DNA of 64,000 nt from Azospira inquinata (GCF_018905915.1 NZ_CP064782.1:1-64000), one strand, 5' to 3'. Counted from the stretch's first letter, positions 16,960 to 25,446 are shown. Numbers and translations: made by a program. Notes: generated from the letters alone by a model not told the origin.

Positions 16960-17628
16960 TTAGCCATTGCCAGACCATCCACAAAGGGCGTCAAATTCAG
17001 CATACTTTTTCGTAGCTTCCTTTATTGCCTGACCTAAAGGCATTATCAAGCGGTCAAGTTCAGACTTGCTTGCTCCCTCGCTAATAGAAACCAAGTCATT
17101 AACGTGTTTGACGAAAATGTTGTAGCAATCAATTGCACTCTTTCCTGTGCCAGACTGCTTCCACTTGTTTTTCTTATCGAAGAGTAGCGATTTGAACTTC
17201 AGCCTTTCGTCTGCGGACAATTTTCCGCAGATAGCCCAAAGAGACCTGATTGCGTGCTGGTCATAAATCGGGTTCTTCTTGTCTTTTAGATGCATCGCAA
17301 AGGCATAGAAAACCACATTGGTCTTGGTTGGTGCCGGCTTCTCTGCGGCGTAGTTCTCACAAAACTTCTTGTATGCCTTCCATTTTCCCAGCTTCCATAA
17401 AAGAGCCTCAGCAAGGTCTCGTGGAGAGGCCGAAATATTGCTCGTAAAGTCTTCCGTGCCTACGAGGGGAGGAAAGCTCTCTTCGTCATATTGATACCCT
17501 AGCTTTGCTAGGTCTTTCGTTGCATCTGCAATTGCGGCCTTGCCTAAACCGCCCTCCGAAATTTTTTTCTGAAGGCTTGTAATGAGTTTCCCTAGAGGGC
17601 TTTCCTTGGTCATCTGCGAAGTCTCCAT
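16960..17628 (-). CDS. Hypothetical protein in the accessory region
   Basis: A 222-residue, Lys-rich, predicted soluble protein that I do not recognise. No signal peptide or membrane helix is apparent. It is mostly helical; a central stretch (PRDLAEALLWKLGKWKAYKK, then NPIYDQHAIRSLWAI) looks conserved-protein-like, with aromatic and charged residues in pattern rather than low complexity. GC is clearly lower than that of the core genes, a sign of transfer. Two starts are possible: ATG at 17628 with little ribosome-binding sequence, or ATG at 17613 with GGAG nine bases upstream, which I think likelier. It lies outside the guaA-type direct repeats and is flanked by AT-rich non-coding DNA on both sides. 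Confidence 0.6.
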   Translation of the reverse strand: METSQMTKESPLGKLITSLQKKISEGGLGKAAIADATKDLAKLGYQYDEESFPPLVGTEDFTSNISASPRDLAEALLWKLGKWKAYKKFCENYAAEKPAPTKTNVVFYAFAMHLKDKKNPIYDQHAIRSLWAICGKLSADERLKFKSLLFDKKNKWKQSGTGKSAIDCYNIFVKHVNDLVSISEGASKSELDRLIMPLGQAIKEATKKYAEFDALCGWSGNG

Positions 17629-17930
17629 TGCAGTAGCTAACGTAATGTGGGCATCAAAACTGCGTTGTAAGCAGGAGGCTGCATGATAAACGGCTGGCTG
17701 TCGTTCAATGGGAGTCCTCGCTGTGCCTATGTTCTAAACGGATTTGTAAGCTGACATACAGAATAAAAAATACCGACAAATCCAGCAAGCCGGTTTTCAT
17801 TGGAACTAGAGCCCAATGACTGCTTTACAGCATTTCTGCATACTTCCGCTTCTGGCCGTAAGTTGTCTTTCGCCTCTAATACCGTTGTTCGTTAATCGCC
17901 ATAAATCCTGATCCAGCACACACTCCTACG

Positions 17931-18012
17931 CAAGAAAATACCGTCACAACGCAAAACTATTTGACGGTATCTTGCCATTCAGACTTCTCTCTCATAACAA
18001 GATACCGTCAAA
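17931..18012. repeat. Inverted and direct repeats of a TACCGTCA motif
   Basis: A perfect 15-bp inverted repeat (TTTGACGGTATCTTG at 17960-17974 and its complement at 17998-18012) spaced by 23 bp. A third copy in direct orientation (CAAGAAAATACCGTCA) is at 17931. No T-run follows on either strand, so this is not a plain terminator. The remainder of 17629-18045 is non-coding and shows no other structure I can name. Confidence 0.75.
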
Positions 18013-18045
18013 AATACGGTCTTTAATCTTAGTTAGCGCCCACAC

Positions 18046-18080
18046 AAAAAAAGCCCCTTCTGCGTCACGCTAGAAGGGGC
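18046..18080 (-). terminator. Probable original guaA terminator, displaced by the island
   Basis: Minus strand: AGAAGGGGC... paired with GCCCCTTCT around a 10-nt loop, then seven T; a strong intrinsic terminator. No leftward gene ends just upstream of it now. It lies 42 bp beyond the outer copy of the guaA 3'-end repeat, which is where the guaA terminator would be if the island were removed. Confidence 0.75.
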
Positions 18081-18121
18081 CTGGCATTCAGTTTTCAATA
18101 GCTACCGATAGCTAGAGAAAA

Positions 18122-18136
18122 TCACTCCCACTCGAT
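18122..18136. other. Outer attachment-site repeat (copy of guaA 3' end)
   Basis: TCACTCCCACTCGAT matches 14 of 15 bases of TCACTCCCACTCAAT at 21613-21627, the last 15 bases of guaA including its stop codon. The same orientation and 3.49-kb spacing are as expected of the two ends of an element inserted by a site-specific recombinase at the guaA 3' end, a known integration hotspot. Confidence 0.82.
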
Positions 18137-18195
18137 GATTAATGACGAATAACTGTTACTATAAATTAACAAGTTATCGCAACTCGTTCTGCAAG

Positions 18196-18214
18196 TACCA
18201 TGCGAAATACCATG
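18196..18214. repeat. Paired TACCATGC direct repeats inside the island end
   Basis: Two copies of TACCATGC start 12 bp apart (18196 and 18208), about 60-90 bp inside the outer repeat. The reverse-oriented 7-mer CATGGTA occurs at 21487, about 120 bp inside the other end. Short repeats so placed resemble arm-type integrase-binding sites. The rest of 18137-18307 has no gene. Confidence 0.45.
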
Positions 18215-18307
18215 CTCGGAATATTCACACCAGCACCGCCTGACGCAGCACATCATCTAACCATTGACTGGGCTGTTTGCCGGGAAGACCGACTACTAAA
18301 AAGCGGC

Positions 18308-19726
18308 TCAAAAAATATTTACGTCGTGGTAGTGATACCTTGATCGGGCATATTGGTCCGCATCCGGCTGAATGGGAGGTGGCAGCGCCTGGTCGCTCCC
18401 ATTTGCCAGTGCGTTCCCATGCTGCACAAGGCGTAGTCGGGACTTGAGCCTGTTTCTCTCAGTCACCAATTCCGTGACGGAAGTGAACCATTCTTGTTCT
18501 ACCGTATCGATGGCTTCTTGTAGCTTGCGTTCCTCTGCTAAGCGGTCGTGGTTTTGCAGTGATGCGTAATACATGGCCACGGGAAAGTCTAAAGCGCAGG
18601 CGGCAGGGGCAAACATTGCGCTATCGCCTTCATTCTTTCCGTAGTCCCAGTCAGACCAGACTTGATGGGCGATAGCCCACATCACGGTTTTTCCTGCAGT
18701 ATTTCCTGAGTTTGCAAACGGGACTAGGGTATTTGCAACTGGCGCTGCTGCTCGGTGTGAGTAGTTGAGCGAAAGCGCCTTGAAGAATGCTGTCCAGTGC
18801 ACTTGGGACAGTTGTTGAAGTACCGACCCTAAGGCGGCATCCAGAGATGGGTTGTGGCCAGGAGCCTTGAACAACGCTTGCATCCACGCAGCCCAGTCCG
18901 CGGCAGACGTCTGTGCAACTTGAAGTAGCAAAGCTTGCAGCGTGCTCTGAGTGCTTTGGCTGGGACCTGCCGAGCGGTCTTGCCACGAAATTGCAACGCT
19001 AACGAACTTGAATACTAGGTTATTGACCCTTGATGCAAGGACTATGGCTTGCGATTCGAGCACGGTGCAAATCAGGGCCGAAAAAAGGACGTCGTCTCGA
19101 CTCTCAATAATGGCGGCAAGCTCAGCAGGTTCGGCGTTGAACATGAAAACCACGGCCGACCGAAAATCTGGCGACGGGAAGACGTTCATGTGGGGGACCA
19201 TCTGCCACAACCGCTCAAGATTTCCACTGCTAGCCAAGGATTCGATTTGCTGACGGAATTCTGGAAACCGCCATTCATTGAATCCAGGACCTACCTCGGT
19301 GCTCTCTATGAGGTGCCGTAAACCCGCAATCAGCTGGGTTGACGCGACTTGAGTGGCTACACCGGAGAGTCCAGCCAGATTTGCATCTAGTGCCGTTATT
19401 GCGCCAAGCATCGCACGAAGCTTGTTGCGTGAATTTCCGACACTAGCATCCCAGTTTCGAAGTGCAGTCAGCAACCACCGTATTGCTGCCTCCCACGCTG
19501 CAGACGCAGCATCATCAGGAGGCGTCCCCATTGCATACATGTAAGGTAGAAATGGGAACTCGTCGCCAGTGCTGTGACCGATAGGTTCGGCGTCAAAGAC
19601 TTGCAACTGAGAGTCCGTGCTGAGTTGAGTGAGTAGTTGGCTCAGTGCAAGCGGTGCCGTAGAGGCGCCCGGGGTCAAGGCCGCGTGAAAGCGGACCTGG
19701 GCAAGACTCATTGCAGCCGGGTTCAT
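18308..19726 (-). CDS. Hypothetical island protein, coupled to the PLD-like gene
   Basis: A 472-residue predicted cytoplasmic protein I do not recognise. It is Ala/Leu/Ser-rich and largely helical (long runs such as LGSVLQQLSQVHWTAFFKAL), with no signal peptide, membrane helix, Walker or nuclease motif. A possible C-terminal coiled segment is at about 405-450 (AEERKLQEAIDTVEQEW) and the end is Tyr/His-rich. The start is the ATG at 19726, which overlaps the upstream stop as ATGA and has GGAAG five bases before it; the ATG 12 bases earlier has no ribosome-binding site. The strict overlap suggests that the two products act together in fixed ratio. It is the second gene of a two-gene cargo between guaA-type repeats. 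GC is below that of the core genome. Confidence 0.72.
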   Translation of the reverse strand: MNPAAMSLAQVRFHAALTPGASTAPLALSQLLTQLSTDSQLQVFDAEPIGHSTGDEFPFLPYMYAMGTPPDDAASAAWEAAIRWLLTALRNWDASVGNSRNKLRAMLGAITALDANLAGLSGVATQVASTQLIAGLRHLIESTEVGPGFNEWRFPEFRQQIESLASSGNLERLWQMVPHMNVFPSPDFRSAVVFMFNAEPAELAAIIESRDDVLFSALICTVLESQAIVLASRVNNLVFKFVSVAISWQDRSAGPSQSTQSTLQALLLQVAQTSAADWAAWMQALFKAPGHNPSLDAALGSVLQQLSQVHWTAFFKALSLNYSHRAAAPVANTLVPFANSGNTAGKTVMWAIAHQVWSDWDYGKNEGDSAMFAPAACALDFPVAMYYASLQNHDRLAEERKLQEAIDTVEQEWFTSVTELVTERNRLKSRLRLVQHGNALANGSDQALPPPIQPDADQYARSRYHYHDVNIF

Positions 19727-21375
19727 GGCGTCTTCCATACGAGATAGTCGCTACCGCTCAGTTCGTTCCAAAGGTCCAGAAACGCTTGCCGAATCAGCTC
19801 GCCATCGGCGACCTTTTGAAGGATGTGATGCTTTTGACCCAGGCTGTTGACCGATGTCCCAAGGGACCACGCTGCCGCCGGTCCCATATCAGAGGGGAAA
19901 ATCAAGAAGCGGTCGTGAAAGGACCAGCCAGCACTCCCTTCGCGTATGCGGAACTCCAGGTGCAGGTCTTGACAGTTACCTTTGACATTCCTGAATATTT
20001 CCTGCTGCCTATCTTTGAACGACGGTTTGATTTGTGCCGCTGATTGCTGTTCGGCGCTATTGGATTCTTTTCCATTAGTAGCTTTTGGCTCTTCTCCCGC
20101 CGTAAGCGCTCGCAAGTCCGCACCTGTGTGTGGGCAGTAGAAGAGCGTGGCAAGAACGTCCTTGGCATTGAGAAACGGGTCCCACAACCATGCGCCACGC
20201 TGGCCATGCTGCTGAAGCAACCAATGGATGTCATCGAAGGCTCTCTTCGTGTCAGGGCCAGCCTTTCCTCCGTACTGCACGAACTCTCTTCTCTCCCAAA
20301 TGTTCTTTAGGCTATCTCTGAAAACTCTGTTATCTCGCCATGGCTTTTGGGGATTGGCTGTAGGCTTGCCAATGACATTTGGCTTCCGTTCTTCAATGAG
20401 CGGAACAGCAACCGGCTCCAGCGTTCCATTTGGCAATGGGCTATGGAAATCCCGGGTTTTGACGCTTTCCCCAATAGCATGGATGTTCATGCTGATGCTC
20501 GTAATGAACGAAGTTTGCGCGGATGCGCCAAGCACTAATTGATTATGGTCATCCCATAGAACATATCGGGCTCCGCCTCCGGGTGAGTGAAGCGGGAAAT
20601 TCGCCAGCGAGCCAGCGACATCTTCGGAGCCGTATCCCTCCACGGTTGTGTCTTCATACTTCTCACATGACACCCGTAACTTTCGTGAGGGCGTGGTACT
20701 GTGCCAGATGGGCTGTACAAGAAAATCCCCGTTTTGAGAGCTTGACACCTTTGTGGTCACGACAGTCACGGGCAGTTGGATGAGAACATTTCCAAGCCGG
20801 TCAGACAGACCATCAATACCCATCTTTACGAAGGGTCTCAGGTCCGCTGCCAGTTGCTTGAGAAGCTTCGGCTCATCCAATAGAAATCTCACATCTGTTT
20901 TCAAACTGTCGAAAAGCTCAAGGACATGGGAGCCTTCCCAGAAGTTATTCTTGAGCACACCGTTCCATGGGTGTGGAAACGCTGTGTCAGCAGGCACAAA
21001 TTGCGGAGGTATGGGGGTAAGTGCTCCGACCTTCAACGCAGAAATGCCAGGCTTCCACTCGCCAGCAATGCTGAAATTCTGAAGTGCTTGCAGGACTTGT
21101 TTCGTCGACACCCGATAGCGCGCGACGCCGAATTTCCATGGAGAGCCACGCAGCTCAATCGGCTTATTGGTCAGGAGGTCGGGCTTGAGGGGACTCCCAT
21201 CCGGCGGCGGGCAAGGCTCTGCAACAAGCAAACTCATGAAGTTTGAAGGCTGTCGCGGGGTGTCTCGGTGGAAGCCGAATATCTCCGTTACTTCGAAGCT
21301 GTTGTAGTTTCCGATGACGCCAGGGACCAGCAGCTTTTGTAGGTGGTTAACGTGTTCTGTAATACCCCAAGGCAT
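19723..21375 (-). CDS. Island protein with C-terminal phospholipase-D-like region
   Basis: A 550-residue soluble protein, first gene of the island pair. The N-terminal 300 residues are unfamiliar. The C-terminal third reads like half of a phospholipase-D-fold domain: an aspartate after a hydrophobic stretch (WLWDPFLNAKDVLATLFY, near 400), then FHDRFLIFP (near 490) and AWSLGTSVNSLGQKHHIL (near 510). This has the HxR/K-loop and GTSxN spacing of bacterial PLD-like proteins, though the classic HKD is HDR here and only one is seen. I recall database families of large proteins with an unknown N-terminal domain plus this ending (VPA1262-like), but cannot verify a match. Good ribosome-binding site (GGGGAG). 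It overlaps the next gene by 4 bases. A nuclease or defence role is inference only. Confidence 0.7.
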   Translation of the reverse strand: MPWGITEHVNHLQKLLVPGVIGNYNSFEVTEIFGFHRDTPRQPSNFMSLLVAEPCPPPDGSPLKPDLLTNKPIELRGSPWKFGVARYRVSTKQVLQALQNFSIAGEWKPGISALKVGALTPIPPQFVPADTAFPHPWNGVLKNNFWEGSHVLELFDSLKTDVRFLLDEPKLLKQLAADLRPFVKMGIDGLSDRLGNVLIQLPVTVVTTKVSSSQNGDFLVQPIWHSTTPSRKLRVSCEKYEDTTVEGYGSEDVAGSLANFPLHSPGGGARYVLWDDHNQLVLGASAQTSFITSISMNIHAIGESVKTRDFHSPLPNGTLEPVAVPLIEERKPNVIGKPTANPQKPWRDNRVFRDSLKNIWERREFVQYGGKAGPDTKRAFDDIHWLLQQHGQRGAWLWDPFLNAKDVLATLFYCPHTGADLRALTAGEEPKATNGKESNSAEQQSAAQIKPSFKDRQQEIFRNVKGNCQDLHLEFRIREGSAGWSFHDRFLIFPSDMGPAAAWSLGTSVNSLGQKHHILQKVADGELIRQAFLDLWNELSGSDYLVWKTP

Positions 21376-21531
21376 TGCGCTCCCCTTGTTTATGCACCCT
21401 CTTTTTTGCGATGGATGCCCAATTCCTCATTAGATGCCATTCAGGTAGAAACGAAAGTTCTGGCACTGACATTCACTATGACCTGACATGGTATCGGTAA
21501 CGCGTCCGCTTGAGCGTTCACTTCATGCCAT

Positions 21532-21572
21532 AAAAAATGCCATTGATAATGCAGCAAACATCATCAATGGCA
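21532..21572 (-). terminator. Island-borne terminator now serving guaA
   Basis: Minus strand: TGCCATTGAT, 15-nt loop, ATCAATGGCA, then six T; a perfect 10-bp stem. It lies 41 bp beyond the guaA stop, inside the island, so it ends guaA transcription before the island operon. The rest of the 237-bp gap (21376-21612) should hold the island operon's promoter; I found only weak candidates. Confidence 0.85.
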
Positions 21573-21612
21573 CCAACTAAACACAATTAAATAAATAGCT
21601 TAAATAACCGCC

Positions 21613-21627
21613 TCACTCCCACTCAAT
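21613..21627. other. Inner attachment-site repeat (3' end of guaA)
   Basis: The last 15 bases of guaA, encoding the conserved Ile-Glu-Trp-Glu ending and stop. They are repeated with one change at 18122-18136. Integration restored the gene's end, so GuaA is intact. Confidence 0.82.
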
Positions 21628-23199
21628 CGTAGCAGGCGGTTTCCCGGAAATATCGTAAACCACCCGATTCAGGCCCCGGACTTCGTTGATGATGCGGTTA
21701 GAGACCTTGCCCAGGAGTTTGTAGGGCAGTTCGGCCCAGTGGGCGGTCATGAAGTCCTGGGTTTGCACGGCGCGGAGGGCCACCACGTATTCGTAGGTGC
21801 GGCCGTCCCCCATCACGCCCACGCTCTTTACCGGCAGGAAGACGGCGAAGGCTTGGCTGGTCAGGTCGTACCAGGTTTTGCCGCTGGCTTCGTCTTTGCC
21901 GTTACGCAGTTCTTCGATGAAGATGGCGTCGGCCCGGCGCAGCAGGTCGGCGTATTCCTTTTTCACTTCCCCCAGGATGCGCACCCCCAGGCCGGGGCCG
22001 GGGAAGGGATGGCGATAGACCATTTCGGCGGGCAGGCCCAGGGCCACGCCCAGTTCCCGCACCTCGTCCTTGAACAGTTCCCGCAGGGGCTCCAGAAGCT
22101 TCAGGTTGAGGGTTTCGGGCAGGCCACCCACGTTGTGGTGGGATTTGATGGTGTGGGCTTTTTTGGTCTTGGCCCCGGCGGATTCGATCACGTCCGGGTA
22201 GATGGTGCCCTGGGCCAGCCATTTGGCCTTGGGCAGCTTCTGGGCCTCGGCCTGGAAGACTTCCACGAATTCCTTGCCGATGATCTTGCGCTTGGCTTCC
22301 GGGTCGGTCACCCCTTTGAGTTCGCCCATGAACTGGTCCGTGGCATCCACGTGGATGACCTTGACCCCCAGGTTGCGGCCAAAGGTGTCCATCACCTGCT
22401 GGGCTTCATTGAGGCGCAGCAGGCCGTTATCCACAAAGACGCAGGTGAGCTGATCGCCAATGGCCCGGTGGATCAGGGCGGCGGCCACGGAGGAATCCAC
22501 ACCGCCGGAAAGGCCCAGAATCACTTCATCCTGGCCCACCTGGGCGCGGATCTTGGCCACCGCTTCATCGATGTAGCTGGGCATGGTCCAGTCCTGGCCG
22601 CAGCCGCAGATATCATGGACGAACTTGCCGATCATGGCCTTGCCCTGGAGGGTGTGGGTCACTTCCGGGTGGAACTGGACCCCGTAGAAGCCTCGGGCTT
22701 CGTCCGCCATGGCGGCGATGGGGCAGGAATCATTGCCGCCGATGACCTGGAAACCGGCGGGCAGCTCGGTCACCTTGTCCCCGTGGCTCATCCACACTTC
22801 CAAGAGGCCGTGGCCTTCGGCGTTGGTTTTGTCTTGCAGGCCGTTAAACAGCTTGGAGTGGCCCCGGGCGCGGATTTCGGCAAAGCCGAATTCCCGGTGG
22901 GAAGAGCCTTCCACCTTGCCCCCCAGTTGCTGGGCCATGGTCTGCATCCCGTAGCAAATCCCCAGCACCGGCACCCCCAGCTCAAACACCACCTGGGGCG
23001 CCCGCCATTCCTCGGCCTCGTACACCGAATTGGGGCCACCGGAGAGAATGATCCCGGCGGGTTGGAAGTCCCGAATGAATTCCGGGGAAACGTCGTAGGA
23101 GTGGAGTTCGCAGTAAACCTGCTGTTCCCGCACCCGGCGGGCAATCAGCTGGGTGACCTGGGAGCCGAAATCGAGGATGAGGATTTTCTGGTGAGCCAT
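21613..23199 (-). CDS. guaA: GMP synthase (glutamine-hydrolysing) GuaA
   Basis: Converts XMP to GMP with ATP and glutamine, the last step of guanine nucleotide synthesis. 528 residues: N-terminal class I glutaminase with GICYGMQ nucleophile region and HPEVTHT catalytic His/Glu; ATP-pyrophosphatase domain with the P-loop GLSGGVDSS; and a C-terminal dimerisation domain ending IEWE. The start at 23199 ([18 protein letters not shown]) fits the family; the upstream in-frame ATG adds an unconserved hexapeptide. It is downstream of guaB with a hairpin terminator between them. Its 3' end doubles as the attachment site of the adjoining island. Confidence 0.97.
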   Translation of the reverse strand: MAHQKILILDFGSQVTQLIARRVREQQVYCELHSYDVSPEFIRDFQPAGIILSGGPNSVYEAEEWRAPQVVFELGVPVLGICYGMQTMAQQLGGKVEGSSHREFGFAEIRARGHSKLFNGLQDKTNAEGHGLLEVWMSHGDKVTELPAGFQVIGGNDSCPIAAMADEARGFYGVQFHPEVTHTLQGKAMIGKFVHDICGCGQDWTMPSYIDEAVAKIRAQVGQDEVILGLSGGVDSSVAAALIHRAIGDQLTCVFVDNGLLRLNEAQQVMDTFGRNLGVKVIHVDATDQFMGELKGVTDPEAKRKIIGKEFVEVFQAEAQKLPKAKWLAQGTIYPDVIESAGAKTKKAHTIKSHHNVGGLPETLNLKLLEPLRELFKDEVRELGVALGLPAEMVYRHPFPGPGLGVRILGEVKKEYADLLRRADAIFIEELRNGKDEASGKTWYDLTSQAFAVFLPVKSVGVMGDGRTYEYVVALRAVQTQDFMTAHWAELPYKLLGKVSNRIINEVRGLNRVVYDISGKPPATIEWE

Positions 23200-23215
23200 G
23201 ATCTGCCTTATATAC

Positions 23216-23239
23216 AAAAAGGGCGGCTCGTCGCCGCCC
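23216..23239 (-). terminator. Intercistronic terminator between guaB and guaA
   Basis: Minus strand: GGGCGG, 7-nt loop, CCGCCC, then TTTTT. It lies in the 69-bp gap of an otherwise ordinary guaBA pair, 17 bases before the guaA start. It may set guaA below guaB, or guaA may have its own promoter here. Confidence 0.75.
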
Positions 23240-23268
23240 TCGTCGCGCCCGGGGCGCCTGGATACTGC

Positions 23269-24729
23269 TTAATCCATGTGGTAGTTGGGAGCTTCTTTGG
23301 TGATCTGCACGTCGTGCACGTGGGATTCCCGTACCCCGGCCGCGGTGATTTCCACGAAGGCCGCCTTTTCGTGCATTTCCTCAATGGTGGCGCAGCCCAG
23401 GTAGCCCATGGAAGAACGCAGACCGCCCATGAGCTGGTGCACCACGGCCAGGACGGAGCCCTTGTAGGGCACCCGGCCTTCAATGCCTTCCGGCACCAGC
23501 TTATCCACATTGGCGGTGGTTTCCTGGAAGTAACGGTCGGAACTGCCCGCCGCCATGGCACCCAGAGAGCCCATGCCCCGATAGGACTTGTAGGAACGGC
23601 CTTGGTAGAGCTCCACTTCCCCCGGGGCTTCTTCCGTACCGGCGAACAGGCCGCCCAGCATGACCACGTGGGCCCCGGCCGCAATGGCCTTGGAAATGTC
23701 ACCGGAGAAACGGATGCCGCCGTCGGCGATGAGGGGAATACCGGTGCCCTTCAGGGCTTCGGAAACGTTATGGATGGCGGTGATCTGGGGAACCCCCACA
23801 CCGGCCACGATCCGGGTAGTACAGATGGAACCGGGGCCAATCCCCACCTTGACGCCGTCGGCGCCGTATTCGGCCAGGGCCCGGGCCGCATCGGCGGTGG
23901 CGATGTTGCCGCCGATCACTTGAATATGGGGATAGTTTTTCTTGGTCCAGCGCACCCGTTCCAGCACCCCTTGGGAGTGGCCGTGGGCCGTATCCACTAC
24001 CAGCACATCCACCCCGGCTTCCGCCAGGCGTTCGATCCGTTCTTCCGTCCCGGCGGCCACGCCTACGGCGGCGCCGACCCGCAGACGGCCATGGTCGTCC
24101 TTATTGGCGTTGGGATGTTCGGTGGCCTTGAGGATGTCCTTAACGGTGATCAAGCCCTTCAGTTCGAAGTCGTCATTCACCACCAGCACCCGTTCCAGAC
24201 GGTGCAGGCGGATCAGTTCCTTGGCGTCATCCACGCTCTGGTGTTCGTTGATGGTGACCAGCCGATCCCGGGGCGTCATGATGGCGGAAACGGGCTGGTC
24301 CAGCTTGGTAACGAAACGGGTGTCCCGGCTGGTGACAATGCCCACCACCTTCTTGCCTTCCATAACGGGCAGGCCGGAAATATGGTGCTGACGGGTCAGT
24401 TCCACCACTTCGCCCACGGACATGCTGGGGGGAATGGTGATGGGGTCTTTGAGAATGCCGGATTCGTGACGCTTGACCTTGGAAACCTGGGCCGCCTGGG
24501 CCGCCGGCTTCAGGTTTTTGTGCACGATACCGATGCCCCCTTCCTGGGCCAGGGCGATGGCCAGACGGGCTTCGGTCACGGTATCCATAGCGGCGGATAC
24601 CAGGGGCAGATTCAGGGAAATATCCCGAGTCAGGCGGGATTTCAGGCTCACATCCCGGGGCAGGACATTGGAATGGGCGGGTACAAGGAGGACGTCGTCA
24701 AACGTCAAGGCCTTCTGGATTAAACGCAT
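23269..24729 (-). CDS. guaB: Inosine-5'-monophosphate dehydrogenase GuaB
   Basis: Oxidises IMP to XMP with NAD+, the committed step to GMP. 486 residues, family-typical: (beta/alpha)8 barrel interrupted by two CBS domains at about 90-205 (regulatory nucleotide binding), the catalytic-cysteine loop [18 protein letters not shown] near 300, and a mobile flap around 400. The start at 24729 ([15 protein letters not shown]) matches the family; an ATG 21 bases upstream adds residues not conserved in it. First gene of guaB-guaA. Its promoter at 24757-24785 shares a palindromic -10 with the divergent DUF4124 gene. Confidence 0.97.
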   Translation of the reverse strand: MRLIQKALTFDDVLLVPAHSNVLPRDVSLKSRLTRDISLNLPLVSAAMDTVTEARLAIALAQEGGIGIVHKNLKPAAQAAQVSKVKRHESGILKDPITIPPSMSVGEVVELTRQHHISGLPVMEGKKVVGIVTSRDTRFVTKLDQPVSAIMTPRDRLVTINEHQSVDDAKELIRLHRLERVLVVNDDFELKGLITVKDILKATEHPNANKDDHGRLRVGAAVGVAAGTEERIERLAEAGVDVLVVDTAHGHSQGVLERVRWTKKNYPHIQVIGGNIATADAARALAEYGADGVKVGIGPGSICTTRIVAGVGVPQITAIHNVSEALKGTGIPLIADGGIRFSGDISKAIAAGAHVVMLGGLFAGTEEAPGEVELYQGRSYKSYRGMGSLGAMAAGSSDRYFQETTANVDKLVPEGIEGRVPYKGSVLAVVHQLMGGLRSSMGYLGCATIEEMHEKAAFVEITAAGVRESHVHDVQITKEAPNYHMD

Positions 24730-24756
24730 AGCTTTGATCCACAGTCTCAAAAACGT

Positions 24757-24785
24757 ATTATACGTCCCAGCACAACCCTGGAAAA
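24757..24785 (-). promoter_or_regulatory. guaB promoter with palindromic -10 shared divergently
   Basis: Minus strand: TTTTCC, 17-bp spacer, TATAAT. The -10 lies in ACGTATTATACGT, a palindrome around one base. On the plus strand the same element reads TATTAT with TTGATC 16 bp upstream, a possible promoter for the DUF4124 gene. The palindrome could also be an operator. Confidence 0.6.
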
Positions 24786-24795
24786 GAGCAGTGAT

Positions 24796-25269
24796 ATGGC
24801 AAGACTTGCAATCCCTTCTTCCCGGCGGCTCGCCCCCCTCCTCGCTGGCCTGCTATTGGCCCTACCCCTGGTGGCCGGCGCCGAACTCTATACCTGGAAA
24901 GACAAGAACGGCCACACGGTGATGTCGGACAAGCCCCCCATGGGCCAGGTGCAGCAAAAACGCACCATCGCCACCCCCAGCACCCCGGATAACGCCCCGC
25001 CCCAAAAAACCTTTGCGGAAAAGGAAATGGACTTCCGCAAGCAGCAGCAGGACGCCCAGGACAAGGCCAAGAAAGACCAGGCAGCCCAGGCCCAGGAAAA
25101 AGCCCGCAAGGAAAGCTGCGAATCCGCCAAGCGCAACCTGGCCATGCTCCAATCCGGCCAACGCCTGGCCCAGATGGACGACAAGGGGGAACGCTACTTC
25201 CTGGACGATAACCAGCGAGCCCAGGAAACCGCCAAGGCGCAAAAAGCGGTTAACGAATGGTGTAAGTAG
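24796..25269 (+). CDS. DUF4124-domain envelope protein
   Basis: A 157-residue exported protein: signal peptide to about residue 29 (cleavage near VAGAE), then a DUF4124 domain ([18 protein letters not shown]), a short beta domain common in betaproteobacterial periplasmic proteins, then a long Gln/Lys/Ala-rich charged helix (about 75-115) and a C-terminal part with two cysteines that may pair. Function is unknown in the family. It is monocistronic, divergent from guaB, and followed by an intrinsic terminator. Confidence 0.8.
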   Translation: MARLAIPSSRRLAPLLAGLLLALPLVAGAELYTWKDKNGHTVMSDKPPMGQVQQKRTIATPSTPDNAPPQKTFAEKEMDFRKQQQDAQDKAKKDQAAQAQEKARKESCESAKRNLAMLQSGQRLAQMDDKGERYFLDDNQRAQETAKAQKAVNEWCK

Positions 25270-25310
25270 GTCGGGTTCAGCCCCTCGCGGGACCCCCCAG
25301 AAACAAACAA

Positions 25311-25335
25311 AAGGGCCCATTCCGGGCCCTTTGCT
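25311..25335. terminator. Terminator between convergent DUF4124 and rnfH genes
   Basis: AAGGGCCC, 5-nt loop, GGGCCCTT, with T-rich sequence after it on the plus strand and an A-rich lead that makes it usable on both strands. Nothing else is evident in 25270-25446. Confidence 0.7.
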
Positions 25336-25446
25336 TTGGTCACCTCACGACACAACGGACACAACGCGGTAGGGGAAACAGGCCATCACCAGAAGCGCCC
25401 GAGGAAAACGTCCCCAAGCCCCGGCACCGGCCCTGCTCCATCCCGA

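Noticed and set aside
18225..18310. Minus-strand peptide (FLVVGLPGKQPSQW..., about 29 codons) next to the end of the island gene, suggesting a gene fragment
   Set aside because: It is short, has no start codon or recognisable match, and could be a chance open frame; it is not enough to call a pseudogene.
21613..24723. Long plus-strand open frame of nearly 1000 codons opposite guaA-guaB
   Set aside because: A high-GC shadow frame: His/Gly-rich, no domain, and both guaA and guaB are certain on the other strand. The same holds for the long frames opposite bamA, ppsA, smc and ligA.
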